From: Caballeronia sp. SEWSISQ10-4 2
Lineage (GTDB): Bacteria; Pseudomonadota; Gammaproteobacteria; Burkholderiales; Burkholderiaceae
Direction of reading: 5' to 3'
Length of the DNA stretch: 64,000 nucleotides
Assembly: GCF_030464885.1 (NCBI RefSeq)
Contig: NZ_JALPRJ010000047.1
Location: 1-64,000 of the forward strand
Under the pieces are notes generated by a model that ran no database searches, was not told the DNA's origin, and saw nothing but the letters and a program-made list of their open reading frames with translations. Position 1 is the first letter of the stretch. Each line of letters opens with the position of its first letter. Both the position numbers and the translations under genes were made by a program. Below are positions 42,240 through 51,424 of this stretch, piece after piece.

Positions 42240-43943
42240 TCACGCATCCGGCGGCACGCCGAGAAGCTGCATCGTGCCGCCGACCACGCCCGAGAACACC
42301 GGCCCGGCGACGGTGCCGCCATAGTAAGCACCCGCCGTGGGCTCATCGATCATCACGGCAACGATCACTTGCGGATCGCTCATCGGCGCCATGCCGACGA
42401 ACGACGCGCGATACTTGTTCGCCGCATACGTGCGTCCGACCTGCTTGCGCGCCGTCCCCGTCTTCCCGCCCACGCGGTACCCGTCTACTGCTGCCGCACG
42501 TCCCGTGCCACGGGGTCCCATTGCGAGTTCGAGCATGTCGCGCACGGCCGCCGCCGTCGCGGGTTTCGTCACCTGTACTGGGTCAGGCGTGGCCTGGCCG
42601 CGAATCAGCGTCGACTGCCGGAACTCGCCGGTTCCCGCGTAAGCCGTATAAACCTGTGCGATCTGCAATAGTGACAACGAGAGGCCGTAGCCGTAGGCCA
42701 TGGTTGCCTGCTCGATCGGCCGCCAGCGTTCATACGCCCGCAAGCGCCCAGTTGCGGCGCCCGGGAAGGTCAGGTCCGGCGCACGGCCGATGCCATATTC
42801 GCGATACTTGTCCCACACCGTTTGCGGGCGAAGCTTGAGCGAGAGTTTGGTCAACGCGATATTGCTCGACATCTGCACGGCTTCCGAGACCGTGATGACA
42901 CCGTGGTTCGACGTATCGTGGATCACGTTCGGCCCGAGCTTGAAGGTGCCCGGCGAGGTATCAATACGCGTGTCCGGCCGCACATGCCCCATGTCGATAG
43001 CGAGCGCTGCCACCAACGGCTTGATGGTCGAGCCCGGCTCGAACGTGTCGGTCAGCGCGCGGTTGCGCAACTGCTCGCCGGTCAGCCGCGCGCGGTCGTT
43101 CGGATCGAAGGTGGGATAGTTCGCGAGGGCAAGGATCTCGCCGTTCTTCGCGTCGAGCACTACCACGCTGCCCGCACGTGCGCGATGTTTAGTGATCGCC
43201 GCCGCCAGTTGCGTGTGCGCAAGCTGCTGGATACGGCGGTCGATGGTCAGATGAATCGTCTCGCCATTCTCCGGCAACTCGACTTCGCCAATCTCCGACA
43301 CCACCCGCCCGAGCCGGTCGTGAATCACCTCGCGCTGGCCGTGTTCGCCCGTCAACCGGTCGTTCGCCGCGAGTTCGATGCCTTCCTGGCCCTTGTCCTC
43401 GTTATCGGTGAAACCGACCACGTGAGCCGCCGATTCCCCTTCGGGATAGAAGCGTTTTGTGTCGGCCACGAGCGTCACGCCCGCCAGCCCGGTTTCGGCG
43501 ATACGCGCGGCGGTGTCGGCATCCACTTGCCGTTTCAGCAGCACGAACGAGCGCTCCGTGCCCAGGCGGCGCGCCAGTTCTTTCTCTGGCATGCCAAGCA
43601 GGCTGGCGACAGGCGGCCGAGTCTGCGGATCGAAGCGTGACGGCGTTGCCCAGATGGCGTAGGTTGCGAGGCTCACGGCCAGCATCGCGCCGTTGCGGTC
43701 GACAATGCGCCCGCGCGTCGCGCTGAGTTCCAGCGTGCGTTGATAGCGCTTTTGCCCCTCGCCGATATAAAAATCCTGGTTGACGACCTGCACCCACAGC
43801 GCGCGCGCCGCGAGCGACGCAAACGCGCCGAACATCAGCAGCACGACCAGCGTGGAGCGCCACTGCGGCAACCGGCTTTCGAGCACTGCATTTTTCACGG
43901 GCGTCCGATAAGATTCATGGGCTCGCTTGGCGGTTTTACGCAT
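42240..43943 (-). CDS. ftsI: Peptidoglycan D,D-transpeptidase FtsI/PBP3-like, stand-alone copy
   Basis: The 567-residue class B penicillin-binding protein has an N-terminal membrane anchor (about 30-52), the PBP dimerisation part (TRGRIVDRNGAMLAVS) and a transpeptidase domain with catalytic S305 in S-T-I-K, S359-S-N361 and K494-T-G-T. It cross-links septal peptidoglycan in the periplasm. No division or murein-synthesis (dcw) genes surround it; it follows an N-acetyltransferase gene by 9 bases. It is therefore probably a second FtsI beside the dcw-encoded one. Catalytic motifs are all present. Confidence 0.9.
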   Translation of the reverse strand: MRKTAKRAHESYRTPVKNAVLESRLPQWRSTLVVLLMFGAFASLAARALWVQVVNQDFYIGEGQKRYQRTLELSATRGRIVDRNGAMLAVSLATYAIWATPSRFDPQTRPPVASLLGMPEKELARRLGTERSFVLLKRQVDADTAARIAETGLAGVTLVADTKRFYPEGESAAHVVGFTDNEDKGQEGIELAANDRLTGEHGQREVIHDRLGRVVSEIGEVELPENGETIHLTIDRRIQQLAHTQLAAAITKHRARAGSVVVLDAKNGEILALANYPTFDPNDRARLTGEQLRNRALTDTFEPGSTIKPLVAALAIDMGHVRPDTRIDTSPGTFKLGPNVIHDTSNHGVITVSEAVQMSSNIALTKLSLKLRPQTVWDKYREYGIGRAPDLTFPGAATGRLRAYERWRPIEQATMAYGYGLSLSLLQIAQVYTAYAGTGEFRQSTLIRGQATPDPVQVTKPATAAAVRDMLELAMGPRGTGRAAAVDGYRVGGKTGTARKQVGRTYAANKYRASFVGMAPMSDPQVIVAVMIDEPTAGAYYGGTVAGPVFSGVVGGTMQLLGVPPDA

Positions 43944-43952
43944 CGTGACGAA

Positions 43953-44843
43953 TCAGGACGGGGTGGAAACGGACGACCGGACGATGCGATCGAGCATGGT
44001 GTCGAGTCCGCCGGCCGGGGTTGAGGTTGCCGTCGAGGTTTCGTTATCGGTCAGCGCGAGCCCGAATACGTCTTGCAGTACGCCGCGCAGTTCGGCGGCC
44101 GTTGTCAGTTCGCGCTTGGCTTCGAAACCAGCGGTATCGCCGCGTCGCGTCAGGGTCGTGTCGAACAAGGTCCGGCGCTCACCCGGCATCACGCGCGCCA
44201 CGATCAGGCGGTTCAGGAATATCGACTCGGGAAAGGTCGATACATAATGGTTCGCCATCGCGTAATCGGCGGGAAATTGAGGTTCGAGGTCGAAACGATA
44301 GATCGGCTTCCAGGCATCGCCGAGTTTCACCTGTAGCAGGAAATCGCCGCGCTCGATCAGGTCGATGCGAAACGTTTCGTGCGGTGTCGCCTGTTCGCGG
44401 CCGGTGTCGAACAGCAGCGGGGCGCTCAGCGTCATGCTGCCGAAGCCGACGTCCGCCAGCCAGGTTTCATCGGGCGTTTCGACAAGTAGCATCATGTGGG
44501 TACGCGGCGGCATCGCGACCGGGTCGCTCCATACCACGCGCGCGGCAAGGCCGGTGGTTTCGAAGCCGAGCGTGTTGAGTACCGCGCGAAACAGCAGGTT
44601 GTGTTCATAGCAATAACCGCCGCGCCGCGCCGTCACGAGCTTCGCGAACACCGACTCCAGGTCGAGACGCGGCGTGCGCCCGAGCAGCGCGTCGAGGTTT
44701 TCGAACGGAATGACCTGCGGGTGCAGCCGATGCAGCGCGTGCAGGGTGTCGGAGGTGGCCTGGTGAGGCCCGCGATCTGGCGTGATATAGCCGATGCGGT
44801 CGAAATAGGCGGCGAGTTGCGCCGGGGAGAGTGTTTGATTCAT
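43953..44843 (-). CDS. nat: Arylamine N-acetyltransferase
   Basis: The 296-residue cytoplasmic enzyme transfers acetyl from acetyl-CoA to arylamines, hydrazines or similar aromatic amines. The catalytic triad is C78 (RGGYCYEHN), H116 (RTHMMLLVE) and D131 (WLADVGFG). ATG 44843 follows AGGAG and gives the family N-terminus; the frame remains open upstream. The C-terminus extends past the usual end by a Thr/Ser-rich tail. It lies just upstream of the FtsI-like gene; a functional link is unlikely. Confidence 0.92.
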   Translation of the reverse strand: MNQTLSPAQLAAYFDRIGYITPDRGPHQATSDTLHALHRLHPQVIPFENLDALLGRTPRLDLESVFAKLVTARRGGYCYEHNLLFRAVLNTLGFETTGLAARVVWSDPVAMPPRTHMMLLVETPDETWLADVGFGSMTLSAPLLFDTGREQATPHETFRIDLIERGDFLLQVKLGDAWKPIYRFDLEPQFPADYAMANHYVSTFPESIFLNRLIVARVMPGERRTLFDTTLTRRGDTAGFEAKRELTTAAELRGVLQDVFGLALTDNETSTATSTPAGGLDTMLDRIVRSSVSTPS

Positions 44844-45046
44844 GTGTAACTCCTGCCCTGATAAGGGAAACGAGGCCGGGCGAGCCGCCGTGAGGTGCCG
44901 ACATTCTACGGCACCGCCCCTGCGCTGATTACATATTGCATACGCCGGATGGCATAAGCAGGCCAGTTGGCCAGGATTTTGAACTGTGAAGCGGCCAACA
45001 TGGTCTTTAATAGGCAGTGCGTTCAACTCTTCTTTCAAAGAACCCT

Positions 45047-46588
45047 ATGTCGACCTCACTCGCTACCGCAACCTCCTCGCCGCCGCCACTGGCCAAGCAT
45101 CCCGCCCCGCCGTGCACGCTGGTTATCTTCGGTGCAGCCGGGGATCTGACCAAACGGCTGCTGATGCCGGCGCTGTACAACCTGTCGTCGGATGGCCTGC
45201 TCGACGACGGGATGAAGATCATCGGCGTGAACCACGGCGAACTCGAAACGAGCGTGTGGCGCGGCCAACTAACTGATTCGCTTAAAAAATTCGCCGCCGA
45301 TAAAGCCGGAGCCTTCCATACCTCGAAACTCGACGAGAAAGCGTGGAACTGGGTCGCGGACCGCCTGCAATATGTGGCTGGCGAGTTTGAGACCGACGAC
45401 GTATTTAACAAGCTGAAGCAGACGCTGGGCGACAACGGAAATGTCATTTTTTATCTCGCCGTCAGTTCGCGCTTCTTCAAGCCGATCGTCGAGCGGCTCG
45501 GCAAGGTCGGATTGTTGAAAGAGAGCGAGCAGGGCTTCCGGCGCGTGGTGATCGAAAAGCCGTTCGGGCACGACTATGCCTCGGCGAAAGATCTCAACGC
45601 GAGCATTCTCAAGTTCGCCGGCGAAAACCAGATTTATCGCATCGATCACTTTCTCGGCAAGGACACGGTTCAGAGCATTCTCGCCGTGCGCTTCGCCAAC
45701 GCGCTGTTCGAGCCGATTTTCCGGCGTGAATACATCGATCACGTGCAGATCACGGCGGCGGAAACCATTGGCGTGGAAGGGCGCGGCGGGTTTTACGAAC
45801 AGACCGGCGCTTTCCGCGACATGCTCCCGAACCACTTGTTCCAGCTGCTCGGCATGGTCGCCATGGAACCGCCGAATTCATTCGACGCCGAAGCCGTGCG
45901 CGACAAGAAAGCGGAAATCTTCGAAGCGATCCAGCCGCTGAAACCCAGCGACGTCGTGCTCGGGCAATACGAGAAATCGCCGACGATGGCGGGGTATCGC
46001 GAGGAAGCCGACGTCGCGCCGGACAGCCAGACGGAGACGTATGCGGCGGCGCGGGTGTTTGTCGAAAACTGGCGCTGGGCCGGCGTGCCGTTCTATCTGC
46101 GCACCGGCAAGCGGATGACGGCGCGGCGCACGGAGATATCGGTGCAACTGAAAGCAGTGCCGTTCCTGTTGTTCCGCGATACACCCGTCGATAAGCTTGT
46201 GCCGAACGTGCTGACCTTGCGCATCGACCCGGAACACGGCACCACCTTCGATTTCAACGTGAAGGTTCCAGGGCCGGTGATGCAGATCGGGGCGGTCAAG
46301 TCATCGTTCAAATATGGCGATTTTTTCGCTGAGAGACCGAACGTCGGATACGAAACGCTGCTATACGACTGTATGCTCGGCGACGAAACGCTGTTCCAGC
46401 GCGCCGACAGCATTGAAACAAGCTGGGCGGCGGTTGACAGCGTGTTGCATCCCGAAGGCGGTCCGTTGCCGGTACATGGCTACACCGCCGGCAGCGCGGG
46501 ACCGAAGGAAGCCGACGCGCTGCTGAATGCCGACGGCCGCGCGTGGCGCCCGCTGGCAGACGAACACACTCAAGACGACAAGAACTAA
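45047..46588 (+). CDS. zwf: Glucose-6-phosphate 1-dehydrogenase
   Basis: The 513-residue enzyme oxidises glucose-6-phosphate to 6-phosphogluconolactone, reducing NAD(P), and feeds the Entner-Doudoroff or pentose phosphate route. It has the N-terminal GAAGDLTKR dinucleotide loop and the active-site RIDHFLGKDTVQ. ATG 45047 is chosen although the ribosome site is weak (AAAGAA); an in-frame start at 45017 would add ten residues. It heads a three-gene unit with a polyphosphate glucokinase and a HAD hydrolase. The first 20 residues are Ser/Pro-rich and not conserved. Confidence 0.94.
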   Translation: MSTSLATATSSPPPLAKHPAPPCTLVIFGAAGDLTKRLLMPALYNLSSDGLLDDGMKIIGVNHGELETSVWRGQLTDSLKKFAADKAGAFHTSKLDEKAWNWVADRLQYVAGEFETDDVFNKLKQTLGDNGNVIFYLAVSSRFFKPIVERLGKVGLLKESEQGFRRVVIEKPFGHDYASAKDLNASILKFAGENQIYRIDHFLGKDTVQSILAVRFANALFEPIFRREYIDHVQITAAETIGVEGRGGFYEQTGAFRDMLPNHLFQLLGMVAMEPPNSFDAEAVRDKKAEIFEAIQPLKPSDVVLGQYEKSPTMAGYREEADVAPDSQTETYAAARVFVENWRWAGVPFYLRTGKRMTARRTEISVQLKAVPFLLFRDTPVDKLVPNVLTLRIDPEHGTTFDFNVKVPGPVMQIGAVKSSFKYGDFFAERPNVGYETLLYDCMLGDETLFQRADSIETSWAAVDSVLHPEGGPLPVHGYTAGSAGPKEADALLNADGRAWRPLADEHTQDDKN

Positions 46589-46598
46589 GGAGAACAGC

Positions 46599-47420
46599 AT
46601 GGGGACGGCAGCGCGCAAGACAGCAGTGAAAAAGACAGCCGCAAGCAAGACAGCAAAACGCAAGATCGCGAAAGAACGGATTCTAGCCATCGATGTGGGC
46701 GGGACCGGTCTGAAGGCCGCCATCATCGACGCACACGGGAAGATGGAAACCGAGCGGCTGAAAGTGGCCACGCCGCATCCGTGCCCGCCGGACGTGCTGG
46801 TGGAGAAACTGATGGAGCTGGTCGGACCGCTGATAAAGCCGCTGCCGCCCACGCAGATCTCGATCGGTTTTCCGGGCGTGGTACGCGACAACCATGTGCT
46901 GACCGCACCGAATCTCGGCAACGAATACTGGCGCAACGTGCCGCTCGCGCAGATGCTCGCCGAGCATTTGGGCAACCTGCCGGTGCGCATCATCAACGAC
47001 GCCGAAATGCAGGGGCTTGCTGCTATCGACGGTAAAGGTATCGAGCTCGTGCTGACGCTCGGCACGGGCGCCGGCACCGCGCTTTTCCGCGATGGCGAAC
47101 TGATGCCGCATCTCGAACTGGCGCACCATCCTGTGAGCAAGAACAAGACGTACGACGAATATATCGGCAACGCGGCGCGCGACAAGGCGGGCAACAAGCG
47201 CTGGAATCGTCGCGTGGAAAAGATCATCGGTATCCTGAGTTCGCTGGTGAACTACGACCGGCTGTGGATCGGCGGCGGCAATGCGGCCAATCTCAATTTC
47301 GAACTACCGGGTAACGTGAAGGTTGTGTCGAACGAGGCGGGTATTGAAGGCGGCGCGAGGCTCTGGCACCCGCGCTCCGTGCGCGAGACGCGGCAATTGC
47401 CCGCGGGAGCGTTCGAATGA
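46599..47420 (+). CDS. ppgK: Polyphosphate glucokinase (ROK family) with lysine-rich N-terminal tail
   Basis: The 273-residue ROK kinase has the phosphate loop D32-V-G-G-T-G, INDAEMQGLAAI and LTLGTGAGTALF, close to polyphosphate-glucose phosphotransferases, which phosphorylate glucose with polyphosphate (or ATP). The product is the substrate of the Zwf gene just upstream (10 bases). Residues 1-27 hold ten Lys/Arg spaced by Ala/Thr, a histone-H1-like tail not part of the fold. ATG 46599 follows AAGGAGA. Its end overlaps the HAD gene by 4 bases. Confidence 0.88.
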   Translation: MGTAARKTAVKKTAASKTAKRKIAKERILAIDVGGTGLKAAIIDAHGKMETERLKVATPHPCPPDVLVEKLMELVGPLIKPLPPTQISIGFPGVVRDNHVLTAPNLGNEYWRNVPLAQMLAEHLGNLPVRIINDAEMQGLAAIDGKGIELVLTLGTGAGTALFRDGELMPHLELAHHPVSKNKTYDEYIGNAARDKAGNKRWNRRVEKIIGILSSLVNYDRLWIGGGNAANLNFELPGNVKVVSNEAGIEGGARLWHPRSVRETRQLPAGAFE

Positions 47421-48307
47421 CAGCCATTGGTGCGACGGGTTTGAAGCTCAGTCCCGGTCATGGCAGCCCGGAACAGGCCTTGGCCGCGTTGGCCAAGGTC
47501 GAACTCGTGATCTCCGATTGCGACGGCACGCTGCTCTACACGGACAAGTCGCTCGGTGAGGCCGCGAAGGAAGCTGTGCGCAATCTCGCCGCCGCGGGCG
47601 TCCAATTTACGGTGGCGAGCAGCCGGCCGGGAAAGGGCATGCATTCAATCGTGGAAACGCTGGGGATCAAGACGCCGTTTGCCGCTTTCAACGGCGGCAA
47701 GCTCGTCGATCCCGCCGGCTGGAAAACGTTGAGCGCTCATTGGCTGCCGCGTGACGCGGCGCAAACCGCGCTGCAAAGCCTGGAGCGCGACGGGATCGAC
47801 GCGTGGGTGTTCATCGACGACCAGTGGTACATCACGAATCCCGGCGGTGAATACGTGCCGCTGGAGCGCCGGACGGTGGGATATGACGCTGTGGTGGTCA
47901 AGCGTTTCGACGATATCGATCTGAATTCGATCGAAAAGATTGTCGCGTCGACGAAGGACGCGGCGCTGCTTCAGCGCAAGGAAGCCGAGTTCCAGGACAC
48001 GCTCAAAGGCCGCGCGATGGCGATGCGCTCACAAACCTATTACCTCGACATCACGCATCCGCTCGCGAACAAGGGCGAAGGCGTGCGCGAACTGGCGCGG
48101 CTTGCGGGCGTTGCGATGGAAAATGTGGCGGTGCTGGGGGACATGGGCAACGACGTCGCCATGTTCGATGTGGCGGGCGTGTCCATTGTGATGGGGCAGG
48201 CGTCGGCGGAAGTACAGTCGCACGCGACGTTTGTGTCAGCTACGAACGACGACGACGGCTTCGCCGCGGGCCTCAACGGATTGCTGGCGGCCCAAACGGG
48301 ACGTTGA
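47417..48307 (+). CDS. HAD-superfamily hydrolase, Cof type
   Basis: The 296-residue phosphatase has the nucleophile motif D34-C-D36-G-T-L, SSRPGKG, a type IIB cap domain in the middle, and LGDMGNDVAMF for Mg binding. Cof-type enzymes dephosphorylate sugar phosphates or nucleotides. Overlapping with ppgK and in one unit with zwf, it may act on a hexose phosphate, but no specific substrate can be read. ATG 47417 overlaps the preceding stop. Confidence 0.87.
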   Translation: MTAIGATGLKLSPGHGSPEQALAALAKVELVISDCDGTLLYTDKSLGEAAKEAVRNLAAAGVQFTVASSRPGKGMHSIVETLGIKTPFAAFNGGKLVDPAGWKTLSAHWLPRDAAQTALQSLERDGIDAWVFIDDQWYITNPGGEYVPLERRTVGYDAVVVKRFDDIDLNSIEKIVASTKDAALLQRKEAEFQDTLKGRAMAMRSQTYYLDITHPLANKGEGVRELARLAGVAMENVAVLGDMGNDVAMFDVAGVSIVMGQASAEVQSHATFVSATNDDDGFAAGLNGLLAAQTGR

Positions 48308-48382
48308 TTTGTTTTGAATAAAAACAACGCGCCTTGAAGAACAAAGAGAATAAAGCAGAATAAAGCGCGTGAGAGAGCGGCA

Positions 48383-48428
48383 TCGGCGCCATGCGATGCT
48401 GACTGGCAGCATCCAGCGGCGGCGCCGA
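48383..48428. other. Two-tier inverted repeat between HAD and infA genes
   Basis: TCGGCGCC (48383-48390) pairs with GGCGCCGA (48421-48428) and inside it GATGCTG (48395-48401) pairs with CAGCATC (48407-48413). No T-run follows. It lies between two convergent genes (stops at 48307 and 48506), so it could protect or process the transcripts, or be part of a small RNA. Confidence 0.45.
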
Positions 48429-48505
48429 CGAAGCTTGGCTCTCGACTCTGACGTACGGGACTGTGCAGGGCTCGCTTTAACGGCGCGCCACAACAGTTTT
48501 TTTTC

Positions 48506-48775
48506 CTAGCGGCGACGCATTTGCGGACGCTGACCACCACCGCCTGTCGCGCGTTCGTCCTTGTGCCGGAAGTTGATCCGGCCTTTCGTCAGGTCATACA
48601 CCGACAATTCCAGCGTCACGCGGTCGCCCGCGAGAATCCGGATGTGGTTCTTGCGCATGCGACCCGATGCGTATGCGCCCACGACCACGCCGTTGTCCAG
48701 CGTCACGCGGTAGCGGCTGTCGGGAAGCACTTCGTCAACAATGCCGTCCAGCTCGAGTAACTCTTCTTTCGCCAT
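48506..48775 (-). CDS. infA: Translation initiation factor IF-1 (long paralogue)
   Basis: The 89-residue S1/OB-fold protein has the IF-1 pattern (EGIVxEVLP-like DGIVDEVLPDSRYRVTLDNG, SGRMRKNHIRILAGDRVTLELSVYDLTKGRI). It is longer than the usual 72 residues because of a Gly/Arg-rich tail (GGGGQRPQMRRR). Burkholderiaceae commonly carry such a second infA outside the ribosomal operon. ATG 48775 follows GGAG. It assists start-codon selection on the 30S subunit; whether this copy is conditionally used is not known. Confidence 0.92.
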   Translation of the reverse strand: MAKEELLELDGIVDEVLPDSRYRVTLDNGVVVGAYASGRMRKNHIRILAGDRVTLELSVYDLTKGRINFRHKDERATGGGGQRPQMRRR

Positions 48776-48866
48776 ATAAAGCTCCTTAATTCATCGATTC
48801 GTTGCGATTGTATGCGAGACCGGCCCGACCCCGCGATGCCTTTTGATGCTTAACCGTCGCGCCTAG

Positions 48867-49169
48867 TCACAGATCCGCAACAGTCTGGCCGTCGATCTGG
48901 CCGTCGATCAGCTTTTCCGCATGCAGCAAGCACGCCCGGCGAGCCTGGCCGCCGTTTTCGAACGATCCCGTCTGCGCGATCCGGAACACGCGGCTTTCGC
49001 CCGTTGCTTCCTCGCCCGCCGGCGGCGCGCGGCGGATGCGCACCGACGCCTCATAGCCGGTATCCGCTGCACGGACTGCTGCGCCGCCGTCGCGTGCGCC
49101 ACGGGGGTAGATCAACGGATGGATTTCATAACCCTTGTACGTCTTAAGCGGCTTGACCAGTTCTTTCAT
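48867..49169 (-). CDS. Hypothetical protein
   Basis: The 100-residue protein starts KELVKPLKTYKGYEIHPLIYPR and has a central RIRR segment and a CLLHAEKLIDGQIDG end. ATG 49169 has AGGAA upstream. It is soluble and alternates charged and hydrophobic residues like a small beta-sheet protein. I recognise no named family. Orientation is the same as infA, 91 bases upstream of it. Confidence 0.65.
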   Translation of the reverse strand: MKELVKPLKTYKGYEIHPLIYPRGARDGGAAVRAADTGYEASVRIRRAPPAGEEATGESRVFRIAQTGSFENGGQARRACLLHAEKLIDGQIDGQTVADL

Positions 49170-49753
49170 GTTTCCTGAATTCCTGTATTACGCCCGCTCA
49201 GGCATCGAAATGAGGCGGTCGATGCCTTAAAAACCACACCGGCGACCGGTCCGGGCCCCTTTGGCACGTGCGGTCGACAGGCGATCCGAGCAAAAAATGG
49301 CGCGCGGCGCACACATGGCGCAGCCGCTCGCTGGGCTGTAGGTGTTGAAGAACGTCGCGGTAACACGTGCGCTGCCCATGCATTACCCGTGCAACCATGC
49401 GCGGTATAACGCCTGGAAACAAGCAACCGTCGACGTCGCTGCTGTTTAAACTTTGAAGACGAATGTAGGGCCGCGACCGTTTGCGGAGCCCACACTGCCG
49501 GGGCGATGACATTCAGCCGGAGAGTTGCGCTGAAATGTTGGTGGATCGCTGTTGCCGTGGCGAACACGCTGCGCCAAAAAGCGCACTATGTAAGATTAGA
49601 CAGCAAATCAGAAAAAAGTTCCGCTGTCGCCGGAGGCCCCGCCTCTCGATGCTGCAATGCTGACATGTCCGTCGACGGTCGCAGCGGCTTCCGTCGAATC
49701 GTTTTCCGTCATCCAACCGCTTTCCAGCGGCATCGAAGCTTCTATTATAACCA
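49170..49753. other. Intergenic region without a convincing gene
   Basis: This 584-base gap separates the hypothetical gene from corA. Frames exist on both strands, but none has a good start, plausible composition or recognisable family. I see no RNA gene or strong hairpin. It is the longest apparently non-coding stretch of the window. Confidence 0.5.
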
Positions 49754-50731
49754 TCATAGCCATCCTGCCTTGCGGAACCGCCAGTAAAGGCCAATGTCCA
49801 CCAGGAGCATCACGCTGATGCATGCCGGATAGCCATAGACCCAGTCCAGTTCCGGGATGCGGTGGAAGTTCATGCCGTAGATCCCCGCGATCATGGTGGG
49901 CACGGCGAACAGCGCGGCGAAGGAGCCGAGCCGTTTGGTCACTTCGCTTTCCGCCAGGGAAATCATGCCCAGATTGACCTGGATCGCGGTCACGATCATT
50001 TCGCGGCGACCCTCGATCGTTTTTACGATACGCAGCAGGTGGTCGTAGACATCGCGGAAATAGTCGTGCATGCCGGTACAAATGCCCGGTGCGCGGCCGC
50101 CATACAGCTTGCTGACCGCTTCCAGCAGCGGCGCGGTGTGATGCAGCAGCAGCACCAGGCGGCGCTTCAGGGAATACAGATCTTCGATGATCTCACGCGA
50201 CGCCGCCGACCCGTTGCGCTCGAAAATGCGTTCCTCGAGTTCGTCGAGTTCCGCACCGAGCGTCTCCAGAATGGGGAAATAGCGGTCCACTACGTTGTCG
50301 ATCAGCGCATACATCACGAATGCCGGACCGTGTTCCAGCAAATGCGGCTCGCGTTCGCAGCGGGTGCGCACGTCCTGAAACCCCTGGCTCGTCCGGTTGC
50401 GGACCGACAGCACGTAATTGCTGCCCACAAACACGTCGATTTCGCCGACCACCAGTTCGTTGTCGGCATCGAGTTCCACGGTGTGGAGCACGCAAAACAG
50501 CGAGTCCGCGTATTCCTCGATCTTCGGACGCTGATGGCCGTTCTGGGCGTCTTCCACAGCGAGCTCGTGCAACCCGAACTGATGCGACATATGCGCGAGC
50601 TCGCCGGGCCCGGGTTCTTTAAGCGCGACCCATACGAAGCAGTCGGGGACGTCGCGATAGGCGGAAATATCGTCGATAGCGACGTCGGCGAGCTTGCGGC
50701 CGTTCTGGTAAGCCGCACAATTGACCAGCAT
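49754..50731 (-). CDS. corA: Magnesium/cobalt transporter CorA
   Basis: The 325-residue channel has a large N-terminal cytoplasmic domain, a long helix rich in charged residues and two C-terminal membrane helices with the G-M-N signature (IYGMNFHRIPELDW). It admits Mg2+ and also Co2+ or Ni2+ through the inner membrane. ATG 50731 follows AGGA. Length is normal. No magnesium riboswitch-like leader is evident. Confidence 0.93.
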   Translation of the reverse strand: MLVNCAAYQNGRKLADVAIDDISAYRDVPDCFVWVALKEPGPGELAHMSHQFGLHELAVEDAQNGHQRPKIEEYADSLFCVLHTVELDADNELVVGEIDVFVGSNYVLSVRNRTSQGFQDVRTRCEREPHLLEHGPAFVMYALIDNVVDRYFPILETLGAELDELEERIFERNGSAASREIIEDLYSLKRRLVLLLHHTAPLLEAVSKLYGGRAPGICTGMHDYFRDVYDHLLRIVKTIEGRREMIVTAIQVNLGMISLAESEVTKRLGSFAALFAVPTMIAGIYGMNFHRIPELDWVYGYPACISVMLLVDIGLYWRFRKAGWL

Positions 50732-50901
50732 GGATTCCTACCCTCGCACATGGTGAAGGAACCGGCGCATGCCGCTTTTCGCGACGACGGGCAGCGCGTA
50801 ACGGGGGCATGGCCGGGCTTGCAGCGAATCTTAGCGGATTTGCCTGGCGGCGATGGCGCCCAGCGCGAGTCTCCCGTCTTGCCGTGCCGCCGCCGGGCTG
50901 G

Positions 50902-51336
50902 TCACGTCTCGCTGTGCGTATAGTCCGACGTCAGTTCGGAACTGAGCCGCGGCATCTCTGCCTGTGCCACCGTGTTGTCGCGTTTCGTGAGTTTTCCCTC
51001 CACCGACGCCCCCACGTCCATGCGCAGTTGCTGGTAATAGATGTTGCCGTTCACGTGCGCATTCGACTGCAATTCGACGAAATGTTCCACCGTTACGTCG
51101 CCGTTGATGGTCCCGTTGATCACGATGTCGTATGCATTGACGTTGCCCGTGATCGAACCCTGGTCGCTGACGACCAGCAGCGTTTGCTCGCCCGCACGGC
51201 CAGTCACGTTGCCCTTGACGTGGCCGTCCATGCGCAGGCCGTCGCTGAACTCGAGATTGCCCGCTATCTGCACATCGTGAGCGATCAGCGTAGCTAGCTT
51301 GGCTTGACTGACGCCGGGAGATTTTTTCTTGAACAT
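50902..51336 (-). CDS. Bactofilin
   Basis: The 144-residue protein has the bactofilin (DUF583) core, a right-handed beta-helix made of short repeats (LRMDGHVKGNVTG; DIVINGTINGDVTV; NAHVNGNIYYQQL), flanked by short disordered ends. Bactofilins polymerise without nucleotide and scaffold cell-wall enzymes. It is the last gene of a group with an M23 peptidase and a coiled-coil membrane protein, the combination used for cell-shape control in other bacteria. ATG 51336 follows AAGGGG. Confidence 0.92.
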   Translation of the reverse strand: MFKKKSPGVSQAKLATLIAHDVQIAGNLEFSDGLRMDGHVKGNVTGRAGEQTLLVVSDQGSITGNVNAYDIVINGTINGDVTVEHFVELQSNAHVNGNIYYQQLRMDVGASVEGKLTKRDNTVAQAEMPRLSSELTSDYTHSET

Positions 51337-51424
51337 GGGAAGACCCCTTCTGGTCTCGATTACAAAATCGATGCCGGCATGAGTAGCGAGATGTGCCGGC
51401 GAATAGGTTTGTTCTGGTTCCGCG

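Noticed and set aside
49198..49512. A 104-codon minus-strand frame in the gap before corA
   Set aside because: No ribosome site, Arg/Cys-rich composition and no recognisable pattern; left as non-coding.
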